Origin: [Clostridium] innocuum
GTDB taxonomy: Bacteria; Bacillota_I; Bacilli_A; Erysipelotrichales; Erysipelotrichaceae
Reading direction: 5' to 3'
Assembly (NCBI GenBank): GCA_012317185.1
Contig: CP048838.1
Location: forward strand, 1,612,001-1,676,000
DNA: 64,000 nt
Made by a program: the position numbers and the translations under genes
The notes under the pieces: model-generated
The model's input: the letters and a program-made list of their open reading frames with translations, nothing else
What the model was told of the DNA's origin: nothing
Database searches by the model: none
Part shown: piece after piece, positions 27,077 through 35,549 of the stretch
Numbering within the stretch: the first letter of the stretch is position 1
Layout of the letters: the number at the start of each line of letters is the position of its first letter

Positions 27077-27273
27077 AAAGCTGGTCGGTTTAAAATGTCA
27101 GTATTTTAGTATATAGGCGCTATGGCGAAAAGACGGCACACTTTCTTTTATGGATACTGTAACAGCATATGCAATAGGAGGGCTGTTTCACTTGGCTGTA
27201 TTGGTTAGGCAGTGCTTGTTGTTGATGGTACTTTGACAGCATAAAAAATTTTAGAATTACGGAGGATAACAAA

Positions 27274-27717
27274 ATGAAAATCATGGAAGCAATAGATAGA
27301 AATCCAACACTGACAGGGCAGCTGCTAGAGGTGTGGGAAAGCTCTGTAAAAGCAACCCATCTCTTCCTGTCAGAGGAAGAAATAGAAAATATTAAGAACT
27401 ATGTGCCACAGGCAATACAGGAAATACCGTATTTAATTATCGTGGTAAATGAACATCAGGTTCCCATAGGATTCATGGGAATTGCAGAGCAGCATCTTGA
27501 AATGCTCTTCATTTCTGACGTAGAAAGAGGAAAAGGCTTGGGCAGAGAATTGCTTACATTCGGAATGGAAAAATATTCAGTGAATGATCTGGCAGTAAAT
27601 GAACAAAATCCTCTAGCAAAAGGGTTTTATGAATACATGGGATTTAAAGTGTATAAAAGGACAGAGTGTGATGAACAAGGCAATCCATACCCACTTTTAT
27701 ATATGAAATTGAATTGA
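27274..27717 (+). CDS. GNAT family N-acetyltransferase
   Basis: 147 residues. The acetyl-CoA motif reads MLFISDVERGKGLGRELLTF (RGxGxG/A pattern) and the C-terminal part VNEQNPLAKGFYEYMGFKVYKR is typical of YjaB-like GNAT enzymes. The acceptor substrate is unknown. ACGGAGGATAAC precedes the start. Confidence 0.85.
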   Translation: MKIMEAIDRNPTLTGQLLEVWESSVKATHLFLSEEEIENIKNYVPQAIQEIPYLIIVVNEHQVPIGFMGIAEQHLEMLFISDVERGKGLGRELLTFGMEKYSVNDLAVNEQNPLAKGFYEYMGFKVYKRTECDEQGNPYPLLYMKLN

Positions 27718-28049
27718 TCTGTACGATTACACAAACGAATCTGCTAGAATATTCACAGGGTATGGAAAGGCTGTATGTATAGGTCTGAGCCTCCTGATCA
27801 AAGATATGGTTCATTCTTATATATAATAGAAAAGGCAATAGAAGAAGATTATGTGCAATCAAGCTTTTGTAGATACCATTGGTCATCAGAATTTTCTGAA
27901 ACAGGCTTGTAATATGAATGTTATCAAAGGTAGGTGTACAGTTCCCACTGGAGAATCCATTACCTACCCATTTGTTGATATCAGGACTACAAGGAACTCA
28001 TAGATGAGCATGAATAGATTACTATAAGCAGAATATGCGCAGGAGGATG
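27718..28049. other. intergenic region
   Basis: 330 bases. A 50-codon frame from 27851 (MCNQAFVDTIGHQNFL...) has only a poor ribosome site and no recognised family; I do not call it a gene. Confidence 0.3.
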
Positions 28050-28214
28050 ATGGTGAAAAACAGGAAAAACAGAAAATCCAGTTCTAATGATAAAATCGCA
28101 TGGGGCCTGATTTTGGGATTTATGGGCGGACTATTATTGGATAATATAGCACTTGGTTTAGTGGTTGGGCTGCTGATTGGCAGCTTGCCTGAATGTATAG
28201 AAAAGGGAAAGTAA
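28050..28214 (+). CDS. small single-pass or hairpin membrane protein
   Basis: 54 residues. A basic, Asn/Lys/Arg-rich N-terminus is followed by a Gly-rich hydrophobic region (WGLILGFMGGLLLDNIALGL, then VVGLLIGSL) that would span the membrane once or form a hairpin. AGGAGG at 28041-28046 lies just before the tandem ATGs (28047 and 28050) and a GTG at 28053, so the exact start is uncertain. The function is unknown. The gene 25 bases downstream may be co-transcribed. Confidence 0.6.
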   Translation: MVKNRKNRKSSSNDKIAWGLILGFMGGLLLDNIALGLVVGLLIGSLPECIEKGK

Positions 28215-28239
28215 TAAACCAGAATGAAAGAAGGATAAC

Positions 28240-28566
28240 ATGGATGAATTTACGATCAATGAAATGAAAGAAATGCAGCTGATTTTGCAAGAGAAATATA
28301 AAGATAAATGGGAAGGTATTTCTGTTCTAGCAGGCAGGAACAAGCTGCTTTGGATGATTGGAGAAATAGGCGAAGTCATAGACATCGTAAAAAAGCATGG
28401 GGATTTTGAAGCGGCTCATCAGGAAGATATAAGAAAAGATCTAATTGAAGAATTAGCTGATGTTCTAATGTATTATAACGATATTTTGTTGTGTTATGAT
28501 ATATCTTCCGAAGAATTAAAGACAGCATATAAAGAAAAATTCGAAAGAAACATGAAACGCTGGTAA
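28240..28566 (+). CDS. MazG-like nucleotide pyrophosphohydrolase
   Basis: 108 residues, one all-helical MazG-type domain. The metal ligands are arranged as GEIGEVIDIVKK (ExxE) and LIEELADVLMYYNDI (ExxD). Members remove pyrophosphate from noncanonical NTPs or dNTPs. AAGAAGGA precedes the start. It sits in a series of small accessory genes. Confidence 0.75.
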   Translation: MDEFTINEMKEMQLILQEKYKDKWEGISVLAGRNKLLWMIGEIGEVIDIVKKHGDFEAAHQEDIRKDLIEELADVLMYYNDILLCYDISSEELKTAYKEKFERNMKRW

Positions 28567-28626
28567 AGGTATGTACTGCACGGCCTCTATACAAGTGCTG
28601 TGATAAAGCTAAACAGGAGGAGCAAT

Positions 28627-28983
28627 TTGAAAACACGTATGGAATACACCTGTCCTCTGGAGCTGACGCATGATGTTACAAAAGGTAAATGGAAACCGAT
28701 TATTCTGTGGCAGCTTGGAAAAGGGCGCCGCTCATTATCTTCCTTGAAAAAAGAAATACTGGGCATCACACAGAAAATGCTGATGGAACAGCTGAAGGAG
28801 CTTTTGGAATACGGTATGGTTGAAAAGCATACGTATGCCGGTTATCCGCTGCATGTTGAATATTATCTTACCAAGCGCGGAGAGCATATGCTGGAGGCGA
28901 TTGCAATCATGCAGGAAATCGGAGTGGAAATGATGCTGGAGGATAACCGTGAGGAATTTTTGAAGGAAAAGGGACTTATATAG
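28627..28983 (+). CDS. HxlR-family winged-helix regulator
   Basis: 118 residues. CPLELTHDVTKGKWKPIILWQL, then LKKEILGITQKMLMEQLKEL and a wing (VEKHTYAGYPLHVEYYLTKRG) are characteristic of HxlR regulators, with the family Cys near the N-terminus that can sense thiol-reactive stress. I use the TTG at 28627, six bases after AGGAGG; the ATG at 28639 is the alternative. The next gene, a flavin-binding protein, follows within 70 bases and is a typical HxlR partner. Confidence 0.9.
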   Translation: MKTRMEYTCPLELTHDVTKGKWKPIILWQLGKGRRSLSSLKKEILGITQKMLMEQLKELLEYGMVEKHTYAGYPLHVEYYLTKRGEHMLEAIAIMQEIGVEMMLEDNREEFLKEKGLI

Positions 28984-29052
28984 TCACAAAAAAGTGGGTA
29001 ATGTACAAATGCTTCCGATCAGACTACAATGGAGGAAAGGTTGGTGAGTGAT

Positions 29053-29499
29053 ATGATGAAAGATTGTGAAGCAACGATTGGCAGGCTGATAGATAAACAG
29101 ACAACAGCATTTGTCAGCTCCGTGGATCTGGACGGCTTTCCAAACACGAAGGCAATGCTTTCTCCGAGAAAGAGAATCGGTATTCAAACATTTTATTTTA
29201 CGACAAACACATCCTCCATGCGGGCAGCACAGTACCGAGAAAACCCGAAGGCATGTATTTATTTCTGTGATAAACGCTATTTTCGAGGTGTTATGCTGAT
29301 AGGAACTGCAGAAATTCTGGAGGATACTAAAAGCAGGGAAATGATATGGAGAGAAGGGGATACCATGTATTATCCTGAGGGAGTAACGGATCCGGATTAT
29401 TGTGTTTTAAAGATTACTGTAACAAAGGGCAGATATTATTCCAACTTTCATTCGGAAACGTTTGCTGTACCTGCTGTGAAACCGATAACTCCTGAATAA
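29053..29499 (+). CDS. pyridoxamine 5'-phosphate oxidase family protein
   Basis: 148 residues, a split-barrel FMN-binding domain: TAFVSSVDLDGFPNTKAML, FYFTTNTSSMRAAQYRENPK, ACIYFCDKRYFRGVMLIGTA. It resembles general stress protein 26-type flavoproteins, probable reductases of unknown substrate. The start is uncertain: ATG 29029, TTG 29041 and ATG 29053 are in frame, with GGAGGAAAGG overlapping the first two. Probably transcribed with, and controlled by, the HxlR gene upstream. Confidence 0.85.
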   Translation: MMKDCEATIGRLIDKQTTAFVSSVDLDGFPNTKAMLSPRKRIGIQTFYFTTNTSSMRAAQYRENPKACIYFCDKRYFRGVMLIGTAEILEDTKSREMIWREGDTMYYPEGVTDPDYCVLKITVTKGRYYSNFHSETFAVPAVKPITPE

Positions 29500-29869
29500 T
29501 CGATTCCCTGCTGAAATGCAATGGATAAAAGCATATGCCCCAGGGAAATGAAATTCATGGTCGGAAAAGCAGAAGGATATTGCAGGCTGTTACCTACATA
29601 TGCCTTCAAAGAGCAGAAGCTTCTGTTTCTTCAGCATCAGTAAATGTAAATGCTTTTTGTGGATATATTGATCAGGAGGTGGGCTGTTGCTGGAAACCGG
29701 ACAAGCGAAATAAAAGGAAAAACCATGTAATGCGTTCGGATTTTATGTATGCCTTTCACAGGAATCGGATATCCGCAGACAATTATGGAAAGGGTTTTGT
29801 GCAGATTAGACTGTACATTCCCTTTTTTGTTAAGTATAATCTACATAACAGGCTTTATTGACACAAATG
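29500..29869. other. noncoding region before the CRISPR-like repeats
   Basis: 370 bases. Short frames look gene-like (for example FCGYIDQEVGCCWKPD near 29660) but are broken and unrecognised. The last ~100 bases could be the leader of the CRISPR-like array. Confidence 0.3.
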
Positions 29870-29969
29870 GTCTAGCCTCTTTTGAGGCTAGTGGATCTAA
29901 ATCTTTTCACGAAGTGATATATCATCACGTTTCCCGTCTAGCCTCAACCTGAGGTTAATGGATCTTAAT
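29870..29969 (+). CRISPR. two-repeat CRISPR-like remnant, type I-C-like repeat
   Basis: Repeat 1 (29870-29902, 33 bases) is GTCTAGCCTC-TTTT-GAGGCTA-GTGGATCTAAAT. A 33-base spacer (29903-29935) follows, then a diverged repeat 2 (29936-29969) with GTCTAGCCTC-AACCT-GAGGTTA-ATGGATCTTAAT. The palindrome followed by GTGGATxxAAAT is the layout of type I-C repeats. The same repeat occurs at 63288. No cas gene is in the window. A partial CATCTAAAT at 29982 may be a third remnant. Confidence 0.55.
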
Positions 29970-30254
29970 TCAAGATCGGTACATCTAAATATGAATACAA
30001 AGCTTTGTGTTTGCAGTAGCTTTACATAGAATCACCATCTTTGTACCACCCTGATCCGTGGGATGACCAGCTACATCTATTTTATATCCATAACAAAAAG
30101 TCATGGATGAGTTACACAAAGAGCTGTTAAAGGTTGCAGGAAGTTCTGGAAAGCTTATGCTTCAGCTGAAAAAACGGCATAGAACGATATGCGTTGAATA
30201 TAACTCAGCGTAAACTTGTGAAAGTGATTGTTCTTCATGGAAGGGGAAATGGAC
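29970..30254. other. noncoding region
   Basis: No gene recognised. A 36-codon frame from 30103 (MDELHKELLKVAGSSGK...) lacks a ribosome site and is probably a remnant. Confidence 0.3.
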
Positions 30255-31012
30255 ATGGAGCAGAATTCAAAAGACAGTATAGAGAAAACAAAACAAGGAT
30301 TCGAAGAAAGCTTCAAAAAAGCAGCATATTATGATATGCAAACACAGGACGCATCACACCTGGAAGCAATCCTGAGTTTTCTACCGATACGTCCGGGCAT
30401 GAAAATACTGGATCTGGGAACAGGAACAGGTTATCTTTCCTTTGCAATTGCGAAGCGATATCCGGACTGTGAAATATATGGGCTGGATATCGTTGCGGAA
30501 ACATGATGCAGGAATCGTGATAAAGCAAATGCTTTACATAGGAGAAATCTGCATCTTATATGCTATGAAGGTATAGACTTTCCATTCGAAGCTGTAACCT
30601 TTGATATGGTCATAACCCGCTATGCTCTGCATCATTTTCCCGCAATTACGCAAACATTTCAGGAAGTATATCGTGTATTGCGGCAAAAAGGCTGTTTCTT
30701 TCTCTACGACCAGCACCCAATGAAGATGATGAAAAACGATTTGTCGATGCTTATATGCAGATGAAAAAGGATGGACATATCAAATTTTATACGCTGTATG
30801 AATGGCGGCAGCTTGCAGAGACTGCCGGTTTTACATACCATGATTCTTTTGAAACACAGATCAGATTTCCCAGAAAAATGGATGCTGCGTTCGGATTGGA
30901 ATGCATTATGAAATCCTTTGATGAAAAGACGGTCAGCGGATATGATATTGAAATACTGCAGGATGAAATCTGGATTACGGAAAAGGTTCAGAATGTGATG
31001 TTCCTGAAATAG
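30255..31012 (+). pseudogene. class I SAM-dependent methyltransferase, broken
   Basis: The reading begins at EQNSKDSIEKTKQGFEESFK and has motif I LDLGTGTGYLSFAIA and the acidic strand-2 end EIYGLDIVAET, then an in-frame TGA at 30504-30506. The same frame continues after it (YEGIDFPFEAVTFDMVITRY, ALHHFP, EVYRVLRQKGCFFLYD) until about 30710, where a lost C in CCAGCACCC shifts the frame. The rest follows in the new frame (APNEDDEKRFVDAYMQMKKD, GHIKFYTLYEWRQLAETAGF) to 31012. An intact protein would be about 252 residues. Two independent lesions argue for a real pseudogene. Confidence 0.8.
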
Positions 31013-31082
31013 TGCGCATGCCAAACGCAAGGCGCGTTGTATAGCAGGCAGTAGGGAAGATCATAAACAGGAGGCGATAACG

Positions 31083-31436
31083 ATGGCAAATGAAAATAAC
31101 ATAGATTATGATGGAAAAAGCTTCATTCCAAAGCTTAACAGTGCGAATGGCGAGGTCAGTGAGCAGACTGTATTTCATTACCATCAAAAGGATACTGTCA
31201 TATGGGCAGAATATGCAGGCGGAGATATCTTGAAGGGATTTCTGATTGGAACTGTGGATGAAGCAGGAATGCTGGACTTTACCTATCAGCACCTGAATAT
31301 AAAGAAAGAAATCAAAATCGGGAAGTGCCACAGCATACCAGTTGTTCTAAAGGCTAACTGCATAGAATTACATGAGCAGTGGCAGTGGCTCAATGGTGAC
31401 CACAGTAAGGGAACCTCCATTCTCATAGAAATATAA
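31083..31436 (+). CDS. conserved small protein (often mislabelled N-acetylglutamate synthase)
   Basis: 117 residues: YDGKSFIPKLNSANGEVSEQ, TVFHYHQKDTVIWAEYAGG, LKGFLIGTVDEAGMLDF, YQHLN, GKCHSIP, and LHEQWQWLNGDHSKGTSI. This pattern is found in small Bacillus and Clostridium proteins that carry the label N-acetylglutamate synthase without evidence; the fold looks like an antiparallel beta barrel. Function unknown. RBS CAGGAGGCG. Confidence 0.75.
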   Translation: MANENNIDYDGKSFIPKLNSANGEVSEQTVFHYHQKDTVIWAEYAGGDILKGFLIGTVDEAGMLDFTYQHLNIKKEIKIGKCHSIPVVLKANCIELHEQWQWLNGDHSKGTSILIEI

Positions 31437-31476
31437 GAAGCATATGGATAACAGGACGAAAAGGAGAAGGTGAATT

Positions 31477-31977
31477 ATGAATTACGAAAATGCGGAGGGC
31501 TGCAGAATCATTCAGGCAGGATTCCAAGAACAGACATTGCAGGTGGTACGTACGATCACCAGAGAAACGATACAGGAAATCTATCCTCACTATTATCCGA
31601 AGGGCGCAGTAGATTTTTTTCTCTCACACCATAATGCCGCAGGAATTCGTCAGGACTTGGAAGCCGGCAGTGTTTATCTTTTATTGAATGAGAAGCAGCT
31701 TGCCGTCGGTACTGTCACGCTGAAGAATCATGAGATATGCAGGCTGTTTGTTCTGCCGGCACACCAGAAAAAGGGATATGGCCGCAGGCTAATGGATTTT
31801 GCAGAGCAGAAAATATTCGAATGTACAGATATCTGTAGATTCGATGCATCACTTCCGGCAAAGGCAATCTATATCAAACGCGGCTACAGGGAAAGTGCAT
31901 ATCATATCATACCGACAGAAAACGGTGATTTCCTATGCTATGATGTGATGCAGAAAACAAAGAATACAGATAAATAA
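31477..31977 (+). CDS. GNAT family N-acetyltransferase
   Basis: 166 residues. The acetyl-CoA motif is RLFVLPAHQKKGYGRRLMDFAE (Q/RxxGxG/A), and the C-terminal IYIKRGYRESAYHIIP is typical of the family. The acceptor is unknown. AAAAGGAGAAGG precedes the start, 40 bases after the previous gene, so the two may be co-transcribed. Confidence 0.85.
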   Translation: MNYENAEGCRIIQAGFQEQTLQVVRTITRETIQEIYPHYYPKGAVDFFLSHHNAAGIRQDLEAGSVYLLLNEKQLAVGTVTLKNHEICRLFVLPAHQKKGYGRRLMDFAEQKIFECTDICRFDASLPAKAIYIKRGYRESAYHIIPTENGDFLCYDVMQKTKNTDK

Positions 31978-32347
31978 ACAGGTGTCGATCGGCATCCTCC
32001 ACACGATCGTACAGCATGTCATGCAGAAAGCGAATGTGTGGATATACAATTCTGGAATGTATGCAGAACAGATGTGCTGGCACTGGTACATATGGGGAAT
32101 GCGACTCCATATAGATGCGGCCGTTTAAAAGAAGAACCGCAAAATGCATAAAACTGTCTCTTATACAAAACCCCTTTGATTCATATTACAGAACAACTCT
32201 GATTTCGTATATTCGTAGAAAGGATACATAAAACAGATACAAAACAGAGAACATATGCAAATGTTAAAAATCTTTGACAGACTTCCAAACAGTTTTGCTG
32301 GAGTAGAAGAAGCCCATATCGTATAAACATTCATGAAAGGAGTCAAC
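31978..32347. other. noncoding region, probably decayed
   Basis: 370 bases without a recognised gene between the acetyltransferase and a kinase fragment. It may hold the lost 5' part of the kinase gene but no sequence signature supports this. Confidence 0.3.
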
Positions 32348-32560
32348 ATGGAATTAGGAACCGGTTGTTCATATGCTGCAAAGAAAGATTGTGCGCAGCT
32401 TGAATGCGGCAATGCTTTCTCGCGTACAGGCCTCGGCTTGGAAATCGCACGGAGTCTACTGGAGCGTATGCATGGCAGCATCTCTGCAGAGTATGCGCAA
32501 AATAGGCTGTGCATCTGTATACGGCTGCCAAATACTGCAGAGAAAACACATACCGTGTGA
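32348..32560 (+). pseudogene. histidine kinase fragment (ATPase G2 box)
   Basis: About 70 residues that read like the last part of a sensor kinase HATPase_c domain: FSRTGLGLEIARSLLERMHG, SISAEYAQNRLCICIRLP. The N and G1 boxes and the phosphoacceptor domain are absent upstream. GGAGTCAAC precedes the ATG, so the fragment could be translated but cannot be an active kinase. Confidence 0.65.
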
Positions 32561-32826
32561 AAGTTTAGCAACAGGGGAAAGCACATGCCGCGGATTCCAA
32601 AAAACGGTGCTGTAAGACCTGATAAAGACAACGCGTATGGCAGTAAGGCTTACCGTCAAACAGATAGTGACTGTCATCATGCCTCACAGCTGCATGACGA
32701 CAGCAGAAGCTGGAATGGTGGAAAGGTCTGTGCTTAACAGATTTTGAATGCAGCATATTTACAGCGGGGCTTCTCTCATCCGCCATGCGTCCAAGCGTTA
32801 AAGCCTGTAGCATACGAAATATAACA

Positions 32827-32875
32827 GGAAAAGGTGGTAATGCGGCGTATTTGCTGTACATTACCTCTTTTGTTT
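32827..32875 (+). terminator. possible terminator
   Basis: GGTAATG (32836-32842) and CATTACC (32859-32865) pair, flanked by A and T runs (TCTTTTGTTT). Confidence 0.5.
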
Positions 32876-32903
32876 ACTATAATTTAGATTAAGGTAGGAA
32901 TAA

Positions 32904-33164
32904 ACGAGAGCGGTGGATATCATTCCGGCAAATGGTGGAAAAGGACTCGGTGTCAAAAAGGTTCTGGACTATGTTCCGTTCACCAAAGAGGAAGCCATCG
33001 CCTTTGGAGATAGTATCAATGACATTGAAATGCTGCAGGCAGTTGGAACCGGCATCGCCATGGACAATGCCAGTCAGGATGTAAAGGCCGTGGCGGATGT
33101 AATCTGCGGCAGTGTCAGGGAGGAAGAAATTTACCGGTATTGTAAGGAAAATCACCTGATCTGA
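32904..33164 (+). pseudogene. C-terminal fragment of a Cof-type HAD phosphatase
   Basis: The frame enters after a stop at 32901-32903 and at once reads VDIIPANGGKGLGVKKVLDY, then IAFGDSINDIEMLQAVGTGI and AMDNASQDVKAVADVI. These are the conserved K and GDxxND motif (III/IV) regions of Cof/YbiV-type HAD phosphatases. The catalytic DxDGT N-terminus and the cap domain are missing. No ribosome site is present. A 3' remnant left by deletion. Confidence 0.75.
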
Positions 33165-33219
33165 CAGGCCATCTGCATGATGATTGATTGAATATCAAGG
33201 AAAAAAGGAAGTGAAGCTT

Positions 33220-33681
33220 ATGGATGCTTATATACGTGTAGGAATCGGTGTTTTGATTCTTCAAAACGGAAGGCTGCTACTGGGACACCGCGTATGCAAT
33301 GCAGCGGATACCGGTGGGATTTATGAACCAGATTCCTGGTGTCTTCCGGGTGGAAAGCAGGAATACGGGGAGACGATTTTAGAGGATGCCGTAAGGGAAA
33401 CAAAAGAGGAAACCAATCTGGATATCAAAGACTTACAGGTGTATTGTGCCGTTGATGATCTGCAGCCGGGTAAGCATTATGTCACCATTCAGGTGATAGC
33501 CCGTGCCTGCAGCGGGACGCTTTGTGTTATGGAGCCGGAAAAGCAGGATGTCTGGAAATGGTTTCCAGTCGATCAGCTTCCAAAGAACATATACACGCCT
33601 TCAAAAAAATTCATTGATGCTTATTTGAGGACACAGAAACAAGACTATTTACAAGAGGTTCGCAGGAAGGAGACCCTATGA
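33220..33681 (+). CDS. NUDIX hydrolase
   Basis: 153 residues with an intact Nudix box, GGKQEYGETILEDAVRETKE followed by ET (GX5EX7REUXEE pattern). It starts VGIGVLILQNGRLLLGHR. The presence of the box predicts cleavage of a nucleoside diphosphate derivative; similarity to MutT or nucleotide-sugar hydrolases cannot be decided by eye. AAGGAAGTGAAG favours the ATG at 33220 over one at 33184. It overlaps the next small gene by four bases. Confidence 0.9.
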   Translation: MDAYIRVGIGVLILQNGRLLLGHRVCNAADTGGIYEPDSWCLPGGKQEYGETILEDAVRETKEETNLDIKDLQVYCAVDDLQPGKHYVTIQVIARACSGTLCVMEPEKQDVWKWFPVDQLPKNIYTPSKKFIDAYLRTQKQDYLQEVRRKETL

Positions 33682-33875
33682 AACAATATGAATATGGTAA
33701 TGTTGCTTACATAATGAAGGATGTGGTTTTGGCAGTCACGATGGAGCATCGTGATATCATAAATGACTATGCCGTAAAGGGTTACCGGTATGCTGGAATG
33801 ATACCGACAGAAATCAGTGCAAACGGCTGTATCCGCAGAATCGATCTGATATTTGAAAAGGATGGGATCTTATGA
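33678..33875 (+). CDS. small DUF4177-like protein
   Basis: 65 residues (EYGNVAYIMKDVVLAVTMEH, DIINDYAVKGYRYAGMIPTE) with the alternating strand-helix pattern of DUF4177-type small proteins. It overlaps the Nudix gene before it (ATGA) and the membrane protein after it, so all three are one translational unit. Function unknown. Confidence 0.6.
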   Translation: MKQYEYGNVAYIMKDVVLAVTMEHRDIINDYAVKGYRYAGMIPTEISANGCIRRIDLIFEKDGIL

Positions 33876-34210
33876 GTGTATACTTTTCGATATGCGTCAG
33901 TTTATCCGTAGGTCTGATCCTAGGTGCCGTGGGCGGCGGTGTAAAAAAGAAGCTGATAAAAAAGGACTATACGCAGAAACAAATCGCAAGAAATATCAAA
34001 TTCATCAGTAAAGCGGCAGGTCTGCTCAAGTATGTCACCTGCCTTGTTCTTTTGCTGGGGCTGCTCTGGTGCAGCTATTATCTCATACTTGGCATTATGG
34101 AGCCAAAGATGGCAGAGTATGCAAACAACATGTCGGAGTTGATTGTTGCTGTTCTGAGTGTTATTTCCATCATGTTTGCCTTTGTGGAATTTATCAGAAG
34201 AAAAGAGTAA
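33872..34210 (+). CDS. small integral membrane protein
   Basis: 112 residues with three hydrophobic segments (~5-23, 52-75 and 88-105) and a basic loop KKKLIKKDYTQKQIARNIKF. No family recognised. Its ATG overlaps the previous stop. Confidence 0.6.
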   Translation: MSVYFSICVSLSVGLILGAVGGGVKKKLIKKDYTQKQIARNIKFISKAAGLLKYVTCLVLLLGLLWCSYYLILGIMEPKMAEYANNMSELIVAVLSVISIMFAFVEFIRRKE

Positions 34211-34295
34211 GGGTGTTACTGACAGCCTGTAAAGAAAGGAAGAAGATGTGTGCAGCTATTGTGGGGGCAGGGATGCATATCGGAAGGTAAGGTTT

Positions 34296-34967
34296 ATGAT
34301 AAAGCAGATTAGAATGCTTTTGGTTGCTCTGTCGGTCATATTTTTTATGACGGCATGTAAGGATACTGCCGGATATACTGCAGTACAAAGCATGTGGAAT
34401 AAGGATATGCTGTTTTCTTTGAAGCAGGCATCGCTTGAAAAGGCGATAGCTTCGTATTACGGGGGAGATGGTACGGCAGCGGCTATGGCATTTATGAAGC
34501 ATAAGAGTGTGCAGCGATTCATGGCGATGTGGGTTCAAGAAGAAACAAAGGATATCGATCAGCCGATTTGGAATTATGACAGCTTTGCCAGAGTTTCTAT
34601 ACGCAATCATGAGCTGAAGGAGTTGTACACAGATAAGCAATTCTACTCCTGTACATTTACGGATGGACACGGTCGCTGGGGGTACTGTATTTTCCAGTAT
34701 GATGAAAAGGAATCCGCAGTATCAAACTGGGAGGTGAAGGAAACCACACCGTATCAATATGATTTGCGGGTGAATATGAAAGAGATTGTTGATCGTATTA
34801 TGAAAACCGACTTGGACATCCTCACCACTTCCGCATCAAGTGTTTATTTATATGATGAAGAAAAGAAACAGGCGGAGCAGGTTATCTTGTTTCATGATGA
34901 AAATGCTGCCTATATCTGTTATTACGGGGATGCTGTCCTTCGTATGAAAAGGTGTAAGGGACAGTAA
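34296..34967 (+). CDS. putative lipoprotein of unknown function
   Basis: 223 residues. The N-terminus MIKQIRMLLVALSVIFFMTAC is a lipoprotein signal with the lipid-accepting Cys in FMTAC. The rest is a mixed alpha/beta extracellular domain with aromatic-rich strands (FYSCTFTDGHGRWGYCIFQY). No family recognised. I use the ATG at 34296, preceded by GGAAGGTAAGG; the frame is open 16 codons further upstream but that part is not signal-like. Confidence 0.65.
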   Translation: MIKQIRMLLVALSVIFFMTACKDTAGYTAVQSMWNKDMLFSLKQASLEKAIASYYGGDGTAAAMAFMKHKSVQRFMAMWVQEETKDIDQPIWNYDSFARVSIRNHELKELYTDKQFYSCTFTDGHGRWGYCIFQYDEKESAVSNWEVKETTPYQYDLRVNMKEIVDRIMKTDLDILTTSASSVYLYDEEKKQAEQVILFHDENAAYICYYGDAVLRMKRCKGQ

Positions 34968-35094
34968 AGGAATCTCATATATAGGAATGAAAGCAGCAGG
35001 CTTTGATTGAATTTATAAGTGGTCGCTGTGTGCGTTTAGATTCAACAAACTATCATGGAATGATTCATCAAAATATACTGTATAATTGAAAACG

Positions 35095-35118
35095 CAGCTG
35101 CAAAGACAGCTCTTTTTC
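35095..35118 (+). terminator. short rho-independent terminator
   Basis: AGCTG and CAGCT (35096-35111) with a six-base loop, followed by CTTTTT. Confidence 0.5.
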
Positions 35119-35152
35119 ATGTTTTATTCTTATCTCAAAAAACCACGGTATC

Positions 35153-35275
35153 CAATTTGGTTCTTTCTCGATTGTAGGGAAACTCAAAGCAGAGAGACTT
35201 CAACACGATTGTATTTATCAATAGAAGTTGAAGTCTTCCTTTTGCAAACACCTTAAAGTAAGAAAGACCCTCCGA
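35153..35275. repeat. dispersed structured repeat element, copy 2
   Basis: Same orientation and layout as 19093-19221. Shared blocks include GGTTCTTTCTCGATTG near the left end and TTTTGCAAACACC followed by TAAAGTAAGAAAGA near the right end. The inner stem is GAGACTTCAAC with GTTGAAGTCT. Where copy 1 has CCAAC/GTTGG, this copy has TCAAC/GTTGA, so both sides changed together. Confidence 0.65.
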
Positions 35276-35549
35276 TATATGCGCAGCTTTCGATATTGTA
35301 TGTCATTCTGTGTATAGCAAAGCTGCAGCACTGCTATGTTCCGGTTTGAAAAGGACGTTAAGCAAAAAAGCAAGCATCCGGTTATCATGAGATGCTTTAG
35401 AAGCAGGGAGTGCGAAAGATTGAAATATGAAGGGTAGGTCTTTTCCTGTTTTGTGTATAATTTCTTTGGTAACGAGTTTCTTTACGGATACTGCAATTTT
35501 GCAGAAGTTTGTTATAATGGTTAAAGAATGTTAACGAAAGGAGTCCGTT

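Larger units (their letters stand above)
34968..35549. other. intergenic region with terminator and dispersed repeat
   Basis: 580 bases holding a small terminator (35095-35118) and copy 2 of the structured repeat (35153-35275). No gene. Confidence 0.5.

Noticed and set aside
30504..30506. Selenocysteine or recoded TGA in the methyltransferase
   Set aside because: A second, independent frameshift breaks the same gene, so simple decay is the better explanation.
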